A stretch of 64,000 nucleotides of DNA from Symbiodinium sp. CCMP2592 (taxonomy: Eukaryota; Sar; Dinophyceae; Suessiales; Symbiodiniaceae). A program made the position numbers and the translations under genes. The stretch covers positions 1 through 64,000 of the forward strand of contig CAJNDT010002857.1 of assembly GCA_905221615.1 (NCBI GenBank), in the 5' to 3' direction. Each line of letters starts with the position of its first letter. The stretch's first letter is position 1. Shown here piece after piece: positions 1 to 9,638 of the stretch. The notes beneath the pieces are model-generated. The model was not told where the DNA came from. It worked only from the letters and a program-made list of their open reading frames with translations, and ran no database searches.

Positions 1-2676
1 TTCAGGTGGCATACGCACGGAAATCCAGGTGCGGCGTTCGCCAGGAAAGGACACCGGGACCTGGGAAAGTGAGGATACCTCGCGGCCCGATACCGAAATC
101 AGTGTGCATAACTTCGGACAGGATGCGAGACCCACGTCAGACTGCAGAACAAGGTGTGAGTCAAGCTTGGAGCGGAAGGAAGCCCATTTCTCCGGACTCA
201 GAGCAACATGGACGACAGGGGGCTTGCCCTGGTCGGAGTACAGGGGAGCCAAACTGGGGCGAAAAGGCCGAAACAGGGAGCAGACCCACAGTAGCTTGCC
301 GGTGAGCTTGCGGAGGAGATGCAGCGGGACAGAATCTGACCCCCGGATTTTGGCCAGGAGGTCCCGTAGCCGGTCAAGCTTAGGAGCTTCCATGGTGGCA
401 GAAAGGGAGTGGAGGCAGATAGACCAGCCAATCCACGTCGGCCGGGGTCCCAAGTAGGCCTTGTGCCAGCTCATCGGAACACGGAGAATGAGCAACATGA
501 TGCACATCAATGCTGCCCACACCGGGCCGGACGGGCCGGATAGCAGAGCAATCAAATCGTCAACATATATCAGCAGGCAATGCTTGACAAAGACCAGGCG
601 GTGAAGTGGACGGGTCAGCAAGCCGGCCATCCGGGACCAGTAGAAGCCAGAGGCGCGTGCGCCAAAGTTAAGCGTTAAGCATTGGTACAGCCGGTTCCGG
701 TGAAAGAAGCACAAAAGGCCACGGTCGGAGTCACGGATTTTGATCCGGCGGTGGGCTTTGCTGACGTCCAAAATCAACGCGATGAGCCATTCTATGGCGT
801 GCTCCGGCGGAAGGCACTGGCGAAGACCGGAGATGGACGGATTTGCGGACTTGTTGGGAAGTGAGGTGTGTTCGGTCACACCGGAAACACTGCTATCGAC
901 GACCAGTCGATCCGGCCGGCCGGGGGATTTGACCAAGCCCAGCTTCCCAACAGCAGTCTGCTGGTAACGGGCTGTAAGCTCGTCCAGTCCACCGGGAACT
1001 TCGCGCACCCACCCTTCTGAAATCTCTTCGGAGAGAAGGCTATCCACGGATGCTTGATCCGACAAAGCGGAGCCCCAAGAGGAGGAACAATGTGTCAAGT
1101 CCATACTGGGAGCGGACTGTCCGGCCGGGGGAAATAGGGTCGGACAGGAAGGCATCTCGGAATCAACGCCCAGGGGGACACCCTCAGTGAGCAAGTCCAC
1201 AAAGGAGGTGTCGGGATCCTTGAAGACAGACAACAGCGCTTCCAACAGAAAGAGGCGGAAAGGTTGTCCCGGCGGGATGGACAAAAGCATGTCAAAGTCC
1301 GAGGCGGACAGCCGAAGGAAGGATCGAAGGTCCTCCAGGAACGGGGCCAATTCTGGGTCCGACAGCGGAGGGGCCTTGGATCCGGAGGACAACTTGGCCT
1401 GGAACTGGGACAGGAAGTCCCCTGAAAGAATGCGGGCACACCAGGCTTTCCGGAGGGAGCCGAAGCAATCAGCACCGCTGGGAACAGACCAAGAGGCAGA
1501 TGAACAAGTGCCGGCACCATCTTCCACACGATTCGCCGGAATGGGCCAGAAAAGTGTGGCAGGAAGAAGCGAATGCCAGGAACGAAAAGGAATCTCGCCG
1601 GTGTGTGACGAGAGCAACGGCTTGAAAAGGTCAGCAAGCGCAGAGCACAGTGACGAGGGATAACAGGCGGTATCCCGTGTGAGGAAAGCACCGGAGGCGG
1701 TCCGGCGTCCGGAAGTAGTCACATGAGAGCCGGGAGGATGTTGGCACACAGACGCGAGAGAGCTCAAATCCGAAAGGTTGGACACAAAAAGCCAGCTTTT
1801 GCGGTAGTCCAAGGCGTGGCTGCAAGCGGCAACTTCAACCGAATGCATGCAGTGGTGGCGGATCCAGGATCGGCAGCCCGGGACAAGCCAGAGTAAGCTG
1901 GAGGCCGGGTTCTCTAAGATGGCAATACCTCCAGCCAACATGACGAGCGTGAGCAACTCCCGGGTGAATGTGTGCAACCGGTCTGAGGCATCCAGCTCGG
2001 CTTGTTGGCGTGGGGAAGGCCGGGGAATACCAGAAGGGTGTGCGGGTGTGCGCACCGCCGGCGGGCCCCCTGGACGGAGACGGGAACGGCTGAAGCTGGA
2101 ACAAGGAGGAGCCGCAGCAGCCACAGCAATCAAACCACTGGAGCAGAGCCGGCGCAAGGAGGTTTGAGTGTCGGGGTCAAGCAAGTCCACATGCTCCCCG
2201 TGGAGACAATCGATGGGGGAAATGCGGTCCAGACCAAGAGCAGCGACTGCCCGGGAGAGCGGCGCCGAGGAGCCGGAAAACAAGTCAAGAAAGACACGGT
2301 GCTTGCAGGGTGCAGGGTGAGACACAGGTTCCGGCAAGGTCTGTGTCAACGTCTCCGGGGCAGGAGGCGGGCCCGACACTGTGTGTTGTGTCGGTGGAGC
2401 GGTACAGCCAATGCGGCGTCCCAGTGGGACGCGAGGTGGTACAAAAGAGAAGGAAAATCCAAGGCGTGTCCGGCGCGGAGAGCGGGACCGTGCTCGAGTG
2501 TCCGAGGGAGCCAGAGGTCCAACCACCAGTGGAGCGGCAGGCCGCGTAACAGATGATGTCGGGGGGCACGGGCCGCACGGCGTGGGAGAGACAACGCACT
2601 CGGATTCATCGGAAGACGATGGAATGCACACAGGAGCAGGCGCGTTCAGAGCGCCGGGCACGGAGCCAGTAGGTAG
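1..2676 (-). CDS. DIRS-like pol: C5-methyltransferase-like domain fused to reverse transcriptase (left end cut by window)
   Basis: Translating the minus strand from 2676 to base 1 gives about 892 codons without a stop. The first part carries cytosine-C5-methyltransferase-like motifs: FLDLFSGSS (about 2295-2265, SAM-binding motif I), APPCSSFS (about 2112-2090, with the catalytic Pro-Cys) and LENPASSLLW (about 1918-1889). The second part is a reverse transcriptase with LDVSKAHRR (about 771-745), NFGARASGFYW and the catalytic YVDD (567-556), followed by a connection/RNase H-side region running off the window. Retroelements of this kind encode the copying enzyme, and C5-methyltransferase captures are known in dinoflagellate retrotransposons. 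The frame has no early Met. It directly continues the upstream gag frame after one UGA, so it is probably made as a gag-pol fusion. The open frame suggests a young or constrained copy. Confidence 0.85.
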
Positions 2677-2679
2677 TCA
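2674..2679 (-). promoter_or_regulatory. Candidate stop-codon readthrough site UGA-CUA between gag and pol
   Basis: On the minus strand the gag frame ends ...CAT TGA CTA CCT. The TGA lies at 2679-2677 and CTA at 2676-2674, and pol continues in exactly the same frame with no start codon nearby. UGA followed by CUA is an established leaky-termination context in eukaryotes and RNA viruses. That the site is used here is an inference. The alternative is a nonsense mutation in a formerly single gag-pol ORF. Confidence 0.5.
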
Positions 2680-3939
2680 ATGCGGGGTTTTGTTGTGCTT
2701 GTTGGCCGTATGCTTTTGCCCACAGGGCTTTCCGGACGGAAGCGGAATAGGGCACGTGTGGCTGAAGCGGCAGTTGGACAACTTGCACCGACCAACAACA
2801 AACCGGCGGCATATCTCTTTTCCGGACTCATCCACGGAGTGCCAAGAATCGTCCCATAGTTCGGAAATGGGCTTCTTCCCGGTGGCCTTCGCTTCGGCTT
2901 TAGCCTTACCCTTAGGTGTGGGACGGGGTTTCTTGGGCGGGCGTTCCGGAGCATCCTCCGGACGGGTGCGGTCAAGGTTCCGGAGTCCAGGTTCCCTAAC
3001 CGGAGGGGCCGGGATGCTGCGCGGCCGGGCCACGAGAATGTTCGGGAGCATATGCCGCGTGACAGTAATCTCGGTGACCGAGTCCGGGAGGCTCCACTTC
3101 TCATCGCGCATCAGGGTGGCAACGTTCGACCACACGGTGCGTTCGGCAGCAATGACCTCCTGCATAGAGGGAGGGCGGAGGGTAGTGTCGATAGGCTGCT
3201 CCACGGCAGCGGCCACAAATGCTTCAAGAAGCATTTTCCCGGCACGGAGGTGAAGGTCACCCAGGAAGGCAAAAGCTGTAACCAACAATCCCAGATGGCG
3301 GCGTAACGTAGGTTCGACCGGGCCGGAGGTGGGAGCGGAGGATTGGGCCACCACAGGGTCCGGGACACCCTCAAGCAAGCCCCGCAACAACTGTGCATCC
3401 GAACGGGGCCGGCGGGATTCGTAGAAATGCTGCAGATCCGACTCAGATGTCCTCAAGCGCCACGGAATCCAGAGCGACGTTGGGGCATCAAGTTCGGACC
3501 GGAGACGGTTCAGAAATTCGACGCTGGGAGTATTAGCCGGGGACAAGAGTTCCCCCGGGTAATCGGTGATGAACTTTTCTCGCATGGTCTCAGCTGCGGC
3601 GGCAGAGATTTTGGCCGCAGGAGCCGAAGGAAGGCTGGTTCCAGGGATGGGTGCCGGGGGTGCAGGAGGGTGAGCAACCGCTTGGGTTTGTACGACCAGG
3701 CGACGTGCAAAAGCAGCAGCAGGAGAGACAATGGCTTCGGAAGATCCAGCCGCCGGCGGCCAGAGTTTCCGGACAAAGTCATCGGGGGACCCATCCTGCG
3801 GGATGGCATACGCGATGCTGGCCAGGGACTTGAAACCTTTAAGTGTCAGCGCTTCCAGCAGCTCATCAGGAGCGTGCCACTGCTTGAGCAGAGCGACAAG
3901 CGCAGCGGGGTCGTCGAAGGAAGAGGGGGCAGAGGTCAT
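2677..3939 (-). CDS. Gag-like protein with C-terminal CCCH zinc finger
   Basis: This is a 420-residue frame starting at the ATG at 3939-3937. The N-terminal part is helical (DDPAALVALLKQWHAPDEL), the middle is Ala/Pro-rich, then comes a basic stretch rich in RPPKKPRPTPKGKAKA. The C-terminus has a CCCH-type zinc knuckle, C-x7-C-x4-C-x3-H in CRRFVVGRCKLSNCRFSH, as expected for an RNA-binding nucleocapsid-like protein. It sits 5' of and in frame with the methyltransferase-RT frame, which supports a gag role. CCGG tetramers are very frequent, as in the rest of the element. I do not know a named family for the N-terminal domain. Confidence 0.7.
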   Translation of the reverse strand: MTSAPSSFDDPAALVALLKQWHAPDELLEALTLKGFKSLASIAYAIPQDGSPDDFVRKLWPPAAGSSEAIVSPAAAFARRLVVQTQAVAHPPAPPAPIPGTSLPSAPAAKISAAAAETMREKFITDYPGELLSPANTPSVEFLNRLRSELDAPTSLWIPWRLRTSESDLQHFYESRRPRSDAQLLRGLLEGVPDPVVAQSSAPTSGPVEPTLRRHLGLLVTAFAFLGDLHLRAGKMLLEAFVAAAVEQPIDTTLRPPSMQEVIAAERTVWSNVATLMRDEKWSLPDSVTEITVTRHMLPNILVARPRSIPAPPVREPGLRNLDRTRPEDAPERPPKKPRPTPKGKAKAEAKATGKKPISELWDDSWHSVDESGKEICRRFVVGRCKLSNCRFSHTCPIPLPSGKPCGQKHTANKHNKTPH

Positions 3940-4176
3940 GGGGACCAAGGCCGGGGAAGTCCAAAGTCCAGTGACAGCCTACAGCACAGCCTACCTGATG
4001 CTAATGAGCCAACTGCGGAGCAAGACGCTACATGACAGCAACTTGCAGAAGCGGCGGAAACAAGGCGTAACCACACAGAGTTTTGCGCCCTGCTCGGTGC
4101 CGGATGCAAGATCATTGCGGCAGGTGGCAGACAAAATTCACCGGCCGGGCTAGTCGCGTTGGCCAAGAAAACGGGT

Positions 4177-4554
4177 TCACCATCCAAAACTGTGGCAAAC
4201 CCCACAGGCATGGTTCCGATGCTGGCGGCGGCGAGTGACGTCGATGACCCGGCCACACACCTGATTACATTCCGGATTCACGCAAGGGAGGTGGCAGGTC
4301 ACCACTTGCGGCACCGGGCGGAGGATCCTGCCGATGAGGCGGGCCAGGCGTGCCAAGAAGCCAGCCGAGCACCGGCGGAGCATGGCCAGCAGGTCCTCAT
4401 CGCTAAGATCTTCCAGGTCCACCAATTCCGGGACGGAAGGCAGGAGGACTGCGCCGTCATGGCCACGGGCCGCCCTGAAGGTGTGCCAGACGTCCGGAGC
4501 AGGCGCTTGCTGGGAAGAGGCCGAATAACTCGAGGCGGGGTAGTCGGCAGCCAT
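4177..4554 (-). CDS. Small zinc-binding ORF of the DIRS-like element
   Basis: This is a 125-residue ORF from the ATG at 4554; the frame is open further up to another ATG at 4692. An acidic helix (VDLEDLSDEDLLAMLRRC) precedes a Cys/His cluster, C-x3-C-x4-C-x3-C then H-x3-H-x-C-x2-C, ending HACGVCHSFGW. The same Cys/His layout closes the long ORF at 7349-8662, so the two may be paralogous accessory proteins. It lies between the recombinase and gag on the same strand. Function is unknown; nucleic-acid binding is an inference from the zinc ligands. Confidence 0.5.
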   Translation of the reverse strand: MAADYPASSYSASSQQAPAPDVWHTFRAARGHDGAVLLPSVPELVDLEDLSDEDLLAMLRRCSAGFLARLARLIGRILRPVPQVVTCHLPCVNPECNQVCGRVIDVTRRRQHRNHACGVCHSFGW

Positions 4555-4837
4555 GCTTCTGGTGGCCGGAACCCAGATTAGAAGAACCTCTACCTGAAGG
4601 CAAAATGGCTGCGGATGTAAACAAGCAGGACCCACAAGGCAAGGCACTCTCAAAAAGCATGCGCGGCATGCAGAGCGGCAAGCAGTTTTCATGCACAGCG
4701 CGAGCGTCTAGTCGTCCCGGCATGCTCGGCGGAGGCACGGCTGAGCACCCACAGGAGGGGTCGTAAACCAGCAGTCGGCAGACATGTGGGCAGTAGAGGC
4801 ACCACATGCCGGGCGCGCACAAAAGGGCTCAAGTCCA

Positions 4838-6805
4838 TCAAGCGCAATATTCACAGCATGCGGAGTGCAGACCGAACACCGCTTTGTGAACAATGTTGCT
4901 GCGCAGGTTTACCAGGAAGGCCCGAAGGTCATCAGATGTGTGGGCCGCCGGGCGCTTGGGCCGGACGGCCAGCTTCGATTTTGCAGGGATTGAGGTATCA
5001 ACGTCACTGGCGGACGCGGTTGACACATCAGAGTCGGAACTGTCAGCCGAGAGTTCCGGAACATCATCGACAGGAGCTGTGGCACTGGGCCTGGCGTGAG
5101 GAACCGGAGAACGAGAACGAGGGGGAACATCTTTAGGGGCCTCGCCTGCCATGTGGCGGTCCGGAGGCGGCAAGGAGACCCGGAAGTCAGGAAGAGGGCG
5201 GGACGCACCACGAGCAACCGGTTGCAAAGGGCGGAATCCCGACCGGATGCGGTTGATAACTTCGGATTGCAACAATAACATGGGGCCAACATCGTCCCTG
5301 CTATAGACGCGGACGGATCCTTCCATAGCGGACGGCCGGTGATGGCCCTGCAGGCGGCGAAGCTCCGGACTCAAGTGACACTGCCGGGCCCAGCTGAGGA
5401 CGGTGGCTTTGCACGAGTGCACCCCAAAGCGGGCATGTTCCGGAGGGGGCGGAGCGGAACTGTGTTCTCGCCAATGTTCGTCCAACAATGCCCGGAGCCA
5501 GGGCATGGCCCGCGACCGGTGCAATGGAGAAACCATGACCAAGGATTCGGTATCCGGAGCAAGCAACGGCAGCAGAAAATCCACAGACCGGCCGGGGAAA
5601 CGGAGTCGGGTGTCCGCCAGGGCACGGTTTACCAGATTAAGCCACGACAGGCCCCAGCAGGCAGAAGGGCCCCCGGTGAGGCCGAACAGTTAACAACCCC
5701 ACGGCATGGAGGCACGGCAACTTTTCGTGCGAGTGGCCAGGCCAGTCACGGCAGAAGAGTCGTACTGAAGCACCAAGCGGTCGGGCGGAGACCACAGCCC
5801 GTCGTTCCAGCGCAAGCTGGACCAGATCAAGCATAGCACGGATCCCATCACCAGGGCATCCCGGGCCGGTGTGTCCGGACACATAACTCGACGTTCCAGC
5901 CAGGCAACAAAAGAGACGGAGAACGGTAGGGATTCTCGTCGTTCAATGGGGATGGTAGCGGTGAGGAACGCAGTGCACAACGGAGTTTGCAGTTGCGCCG
6001 CCAAGGAAGGCAACCCAGCAATGCGCGACATCCAGCTAAGTGACTTGAAAGCCGAAGTTGCCAGTCCGGAGGGGGCGGCGTTCCGGTGAAGCCAATCAGG
6101 AACGGCCCCAGGAGCCGGGTCGGAACAGCTGAAACCGAAGCGGCGACAGTGCAGAACCCAGGCACTCCAGAGACGCAGATAAATCGTGAGGGTAGATGGG
6201 GCAAACTTCGCGACCGCCCGGGTTTGGAGCTCACGGGGGGACGGCACCAGTTTCGTGTGGAGCCAAAGCGTGCAGTCATCACCAAGGTCCTGCACGGCAT
6301 CGCAAAAGGCAGCCCTCAAAGTCAAAAGGGCGGCCTCGGCAGCGGCGGCCATAGAGGACCCAGAGTCCGAGGCCGAGGCAAGGGGAAGAGGCCCGAGGAT
6401 ATAATTGCCGGCCGGGGTGTCATCGCCAGCGTCGGGCAACAAAGGCGATTTGGAGCCGGACCCAGAAGACACACGACGCCCCAACGGCATAAGACGGGGT
6501 ACAGGTGGAGAGAAGACGGACGGCCCACAAGGGAACACAGGAGCGCGGCGGACAGGGACCCGAGGGCAGAGAAGAAGTCCAGGCGCGGCCGAAGGAGGCG
6601 AGCAGGGCTTGGGCACCGGCCTAGGGCGCGGGCACCAGCCAGGCAGACGCAGGCTGTCAGGAGGGCAAGCCAAGGGCGGGACGAGGAAGGGCCAGGTCAG
6701 ACACACCAGAGGCAGATGCAGGAGAGTTGGATGAAAAGCCCGCGACCAGCTGGAACCCGGCCTCAGTCCCGTCCGATGCAAAAAGGTCCGAACCAGGGGA
6801 ACCAA
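4838..6805 (-). pseudogene. Tyrosine recombinase of DIRS-like element, interrupted by one in-frame TAA
   Basis: Two stretches share one frame and are separated by a single TAA at 5692-5690. The upstream part holds a core-binding domain (FAPSTLTIYLRLWSAWVLHC) and the first catalytic region with Arg in SSLRWNDGLW (about residue 332). The downstream part holds HSCKATVLSWARQ (His and a Lys where many families have Arg), then GHHRPS and the tyrosine in SVRVYSRDDV. These are the R-H-H-Y residues of phage-integrase-fold recombinases, which integrate DIRS elements. The reading is continuous on both sides of the TAA, so this looks like a recent nonsense mutation. The tail (RPKRPAAHTSDDL) is basic. The true start is not clear; the frame opens upstream of 6805 without a convincing Met. 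Confidence 0.75.
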
Positions 6806-7348
6806 GGGGGCTCAACGGAGGGCGGGCCGCAACAGGGGTGCACGGCTGGGCCTCATCCGAAGGCAGATGCAAGCATTGCCCTGGACACGGGACCGGAGCC
6901 GGAGGCTCACAGCACGGTGCCGCAGGCAACACAGGTGCAAATGATGACGCGCCTGACAGGAGCAGACTCAGAGGAGCAACCTGTGGAAGCACGCCGGGTC
7001 GCGGCCACGAGGATTTCGGTGTTACCTGACAAGGGCAGAGTGAAAGGCAAACCAGAAGACTGACAGCACAGGCCTCGGAGGGGAGCGGAACCTGAATCAG
7101 GGCAGCATGCAAGAGTAAACCGTCAGAGCAGGAACATGCAACATGTAAGCGAGCAGAGGGCTTTTGCAGTTCCGCCGGGGCAGCCACATCCAGAACCCAC
7201 CGGTCGGATTCGGATGACCGGTGAGACACAGGGAGGATGGCCACCGGAACGCGGGAGGTAGTAAGATAAAAGCCGGGTCGAAATAATGATTTATGCTTCA
7301 GAATCCCGGGCAAGAAAAGACCATAAATGCTGATACCACCGGGGCGGG
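6806..7348. other. Linker between two retroelement ORFs, no supported gene
   Basis: CCGG-rich sequence with the same composition as the flanking element. A second minus-strand frame runs through part of it (7370 to 6657), but it is Pro/Leu-rich, has no motif and overlaps the recombinase frame, so I treat it as a by-product of composition. Confidence 0.4.
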
Positions 7349-8662
7349 TCAGAGGCCATCCTCCATACAATTATGGCATTTGTGGCCGGTGTGAGCCGTC
7401 CGGCTGTAATACAATATCGGCCGGAGGCAACAGCGCATGCAGCGTGGGCCTCTCGCCGGGCAATCATGGCTACAATAGCCACGGATCCGGAGGTGCGTCA
7501 GGCCGGACGGGGGCTGCTGGATCGGTACCCATGGTGGCAAGTCCTCCAGCTCAAAGCAAAAGAGGTCCGCGTAAGGCCATGTTTCCGGATCGCGGACAAA
7601 CGGGCCGGGAGAGTCCGGAAGGCAGATGGACAGGCGCATCCAGCCCTCTGACTTATTCCACGGACCGGTGTTGATACGTCTCGGGGTCAGCGGGGCATTC
7701 GGATCGAACTGGGGTGTCACCGAGGGCCGGTTCCGGTCACAGTGCACCAGGGGCACATCCAGAGGGATTGCCCGAGTGTCGGTCCGGGCAACGCGGGCTG
7801 GCGGGAAGCTGGGCTGGGGGCGGGCCAGGTTCTCCTCAATAGCCGCGGCACCATCACGGTCCGGTAAGCGGGGGCCCTCCGGCATGGAGCGTGCGCCAAC
7901 CGGACGGTACTGCCCCGGAACGGCGGGGGGCCGGGTAGACTGCTCGGCCAGCACGGAGATCGGCGCCTCGACGTCATACTGCCCCAGGTTGGCCAGGGCA
8001 TAGAAGTTGTCTTGGCACACCTCGGAGAGAAGCACCATCAACCGGGCAGCCTGGCTCAGCGGAAGGTCGGCCAGACCGGCGTAGACCAAGTCATCATCTG
8101 CTTCGGAAAGGAACTCCAGCATGACTTGGCGAAGGGCGCGCTCTCGATCCGGATCATGCGGCGGAGCCATCCACTCGGCCGGGCGCTGCTCCGAGCCGGA
8201 CGCTGGCTGACCGGATCCGGAAGCTTGCTGACCAGAATCCGCCGGGCGCGTGTCAGCCGATGCCGGTGGAGTCGCAGCAGCTGGCGGGGGGTTGGTAGGC
8301 AGGCCACCGGTTGTGGGCGGATGCTTGGGAACCGCTTTGGTTTGGATCACCGGAGCGGCAGGCTGGGTGGGAGCGGCCGGGGCAGCGCCATCACCAGCAG
8401 GAGCAGCAGCACCAGAGCGGGCTCCGGAGGCGGCTTTGGAAGTGGCCAAATACCCGCCGGGGGGGTCCACAGGAGCGGCGGCAGGCACCGGAACCGGATC
8501 ATTGGCGGCGGCCGGCTGCCCATCGCCAGCATTGTCGGCCGGGGCAGCAGCCGGGCCAGGTCCAAAGGACGGCGTAGTTGGGCCGGCTCCCAAGCCAGCC
8601 TGAGCGTACCGCAAGCCACGGGCCAGATCGCGAAGCGGGTGAGATCCTCCAAAGCGGTTCAT
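7349..8662 (-). CDS. Pro/Ala-rich retroelement ORF with C-terminal Cys/His cluster
   Basis: The ATG at 8662-8660 opens 437 residues; the frame is open to 9037 but that part looks non-coding. The order is: a short N-terminal region (MNRFGGSHPLRDLARGL), about 150 residues of Ala/Pro/Gly-rich disordered sequence, a helical acidic segment (REQ/RALRQVMLEFLSEADDD), then a charged region and a terminal cluster, C-x3-C-x5-C-x2-CC ... H-x2-H-x-C-x2-C, ending HKCHNCMEDGL. It shares strand, CCGG bias and zinc-ligand layout with the small ORF at 4177-4554. It could be the gag-side protein of a second, abutting copy. No named family is recognised. Confidence 0.5.
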   Translation of the reverse strand: MNRFGGSHPLRDLARGLRYAQAGLGAGPTTPSFGPGPAAAPADNAGDGQPAAANDPVPVPAAAPVDPPGGYLATSKAASGARSGAAAPAGDGAAPAAPTQPAAPVIQTKAVPKHPPTTGGLPTNPPPAAATPPASADTRPADSGQQASGSGQPASGSEQRPAEWMAPPHDPDRERALRQVMLEFLSEADDDLVYAGLADLPLSQAARLMVLLSEVCQDNFYALANLGQYDVEAPISVLAEQSTRPPAVPGQYRPVGARSMPEGPRLPDRDGAAAIEENLARPQPSFPPARVARTDTRAIPLDVPLVHCDRNRPSVTPQFDPNAPLTPRRINTGPWNKSEGWMRLSICLPDSPGPFVRDPETWPYADLFCFELEDLPPWVPIQQPPSGLTHLRIRGYCSHDCPARGPRCMRCCLRPILYYSRTAHTGHKCHNCMEDGL

Positions 8663-9638
8663 GCTGGAAGCAAAGAACGGGAAGGATAGGGAGGCAGAAA
8701 GCTTGAGAGCGGGAATGCTGCTGCATGCGCGCAACCGGAGCTCAAGCATGATCAAGCAGATCAGAGGCGAACGGACATAGCGGGCAGTCCGGGCCTCCGC
8801 GGCGGTAGCAGTAGGGGTCGTCGCACCGAAGGTGGACGGACCGGACTGCGGCCTCAGAAAAAGAAATTGAAAAAGGGGGCTCACCGGAGGACCGAGCGCC
8901 AGACACGGGCACCGGAACGGAGGGCGAACGCCTGAAGCACAGTGGCAGATAACAGTAACCAGAGTGCTGGGCCAACCAACCTCGAAGCGGAGGAGGGCGA
9001 CCGGCGGCTGCTCGATGAAGTCGGAGAGGGCTGCCACGCGGTGACACCCAACCGGACTCTAAGGCAATACCGGAAACCGGCCTCCCGGCGACGTCGAAGC
9101 CGACGACGGCGGGGCCGGGGAGTGCAGTCTGAGGAGGAACTCCTCGGCATCAAGCCGTGACAGCCTAAACTTTAACTAGCTGAACCGTACCGGCAGAGAT
9201 GGCACGGACGGGCAGCTTAAGTCGAACGGCTGCGGTAGGACTTGCCGTTGCGATGCTTCCGGAATAAACAAACCACGAACATTCGAATCCCCACCATCGG
9301 ACCACGAGCCGCAGGATGACGAGTCCCTGGCGCAACGAGATGCTTATGATTGGACGCGACACGGGACAACGAGCCTACAACAGAGAATGGATCCGGGCAG
9401 GTGAGGTGTTAAGAGGAAATGCGTCACATCACCCTCGAAGCTTCCAGTTTGGACGAAGCAGTTCTGCTGGAACAATCCTTCTTCCGGCACTCTCCAGGCA
9501 ATTTATCCGCGATTCCCAGCGCGACATTGAAGGCGCGCTTAATTGGTCCGTGCAGCTTGTTCGGGTGAGGTTTCTTTGTCGAGAAGCAACATTTCACATG
9601 AATTATCACAAGCTCGAAGAATGCACACCATGAGCTGT
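8663..9638. other. Element 5' flank and boundary to ABC transporter locus; no gene seen
   Basis: The CCGG-rich composition of the retroelement fades between about 9.1 and 9.4 kb, which is the best visible boundary of the DIRS-like assemblage. No repeat termini, splice-delimited exon or motif was recognised here. Confidence 0.4.

Noticed and set aside
2381-3253. Long plus-strand open frame (about 290 codons) over the gag-pol junction
   Set aside because: It is the antisense of a motif-bearing minus-strand frame; its length follows from GC-rich, CCGG-biased sequence and no domain is visible.
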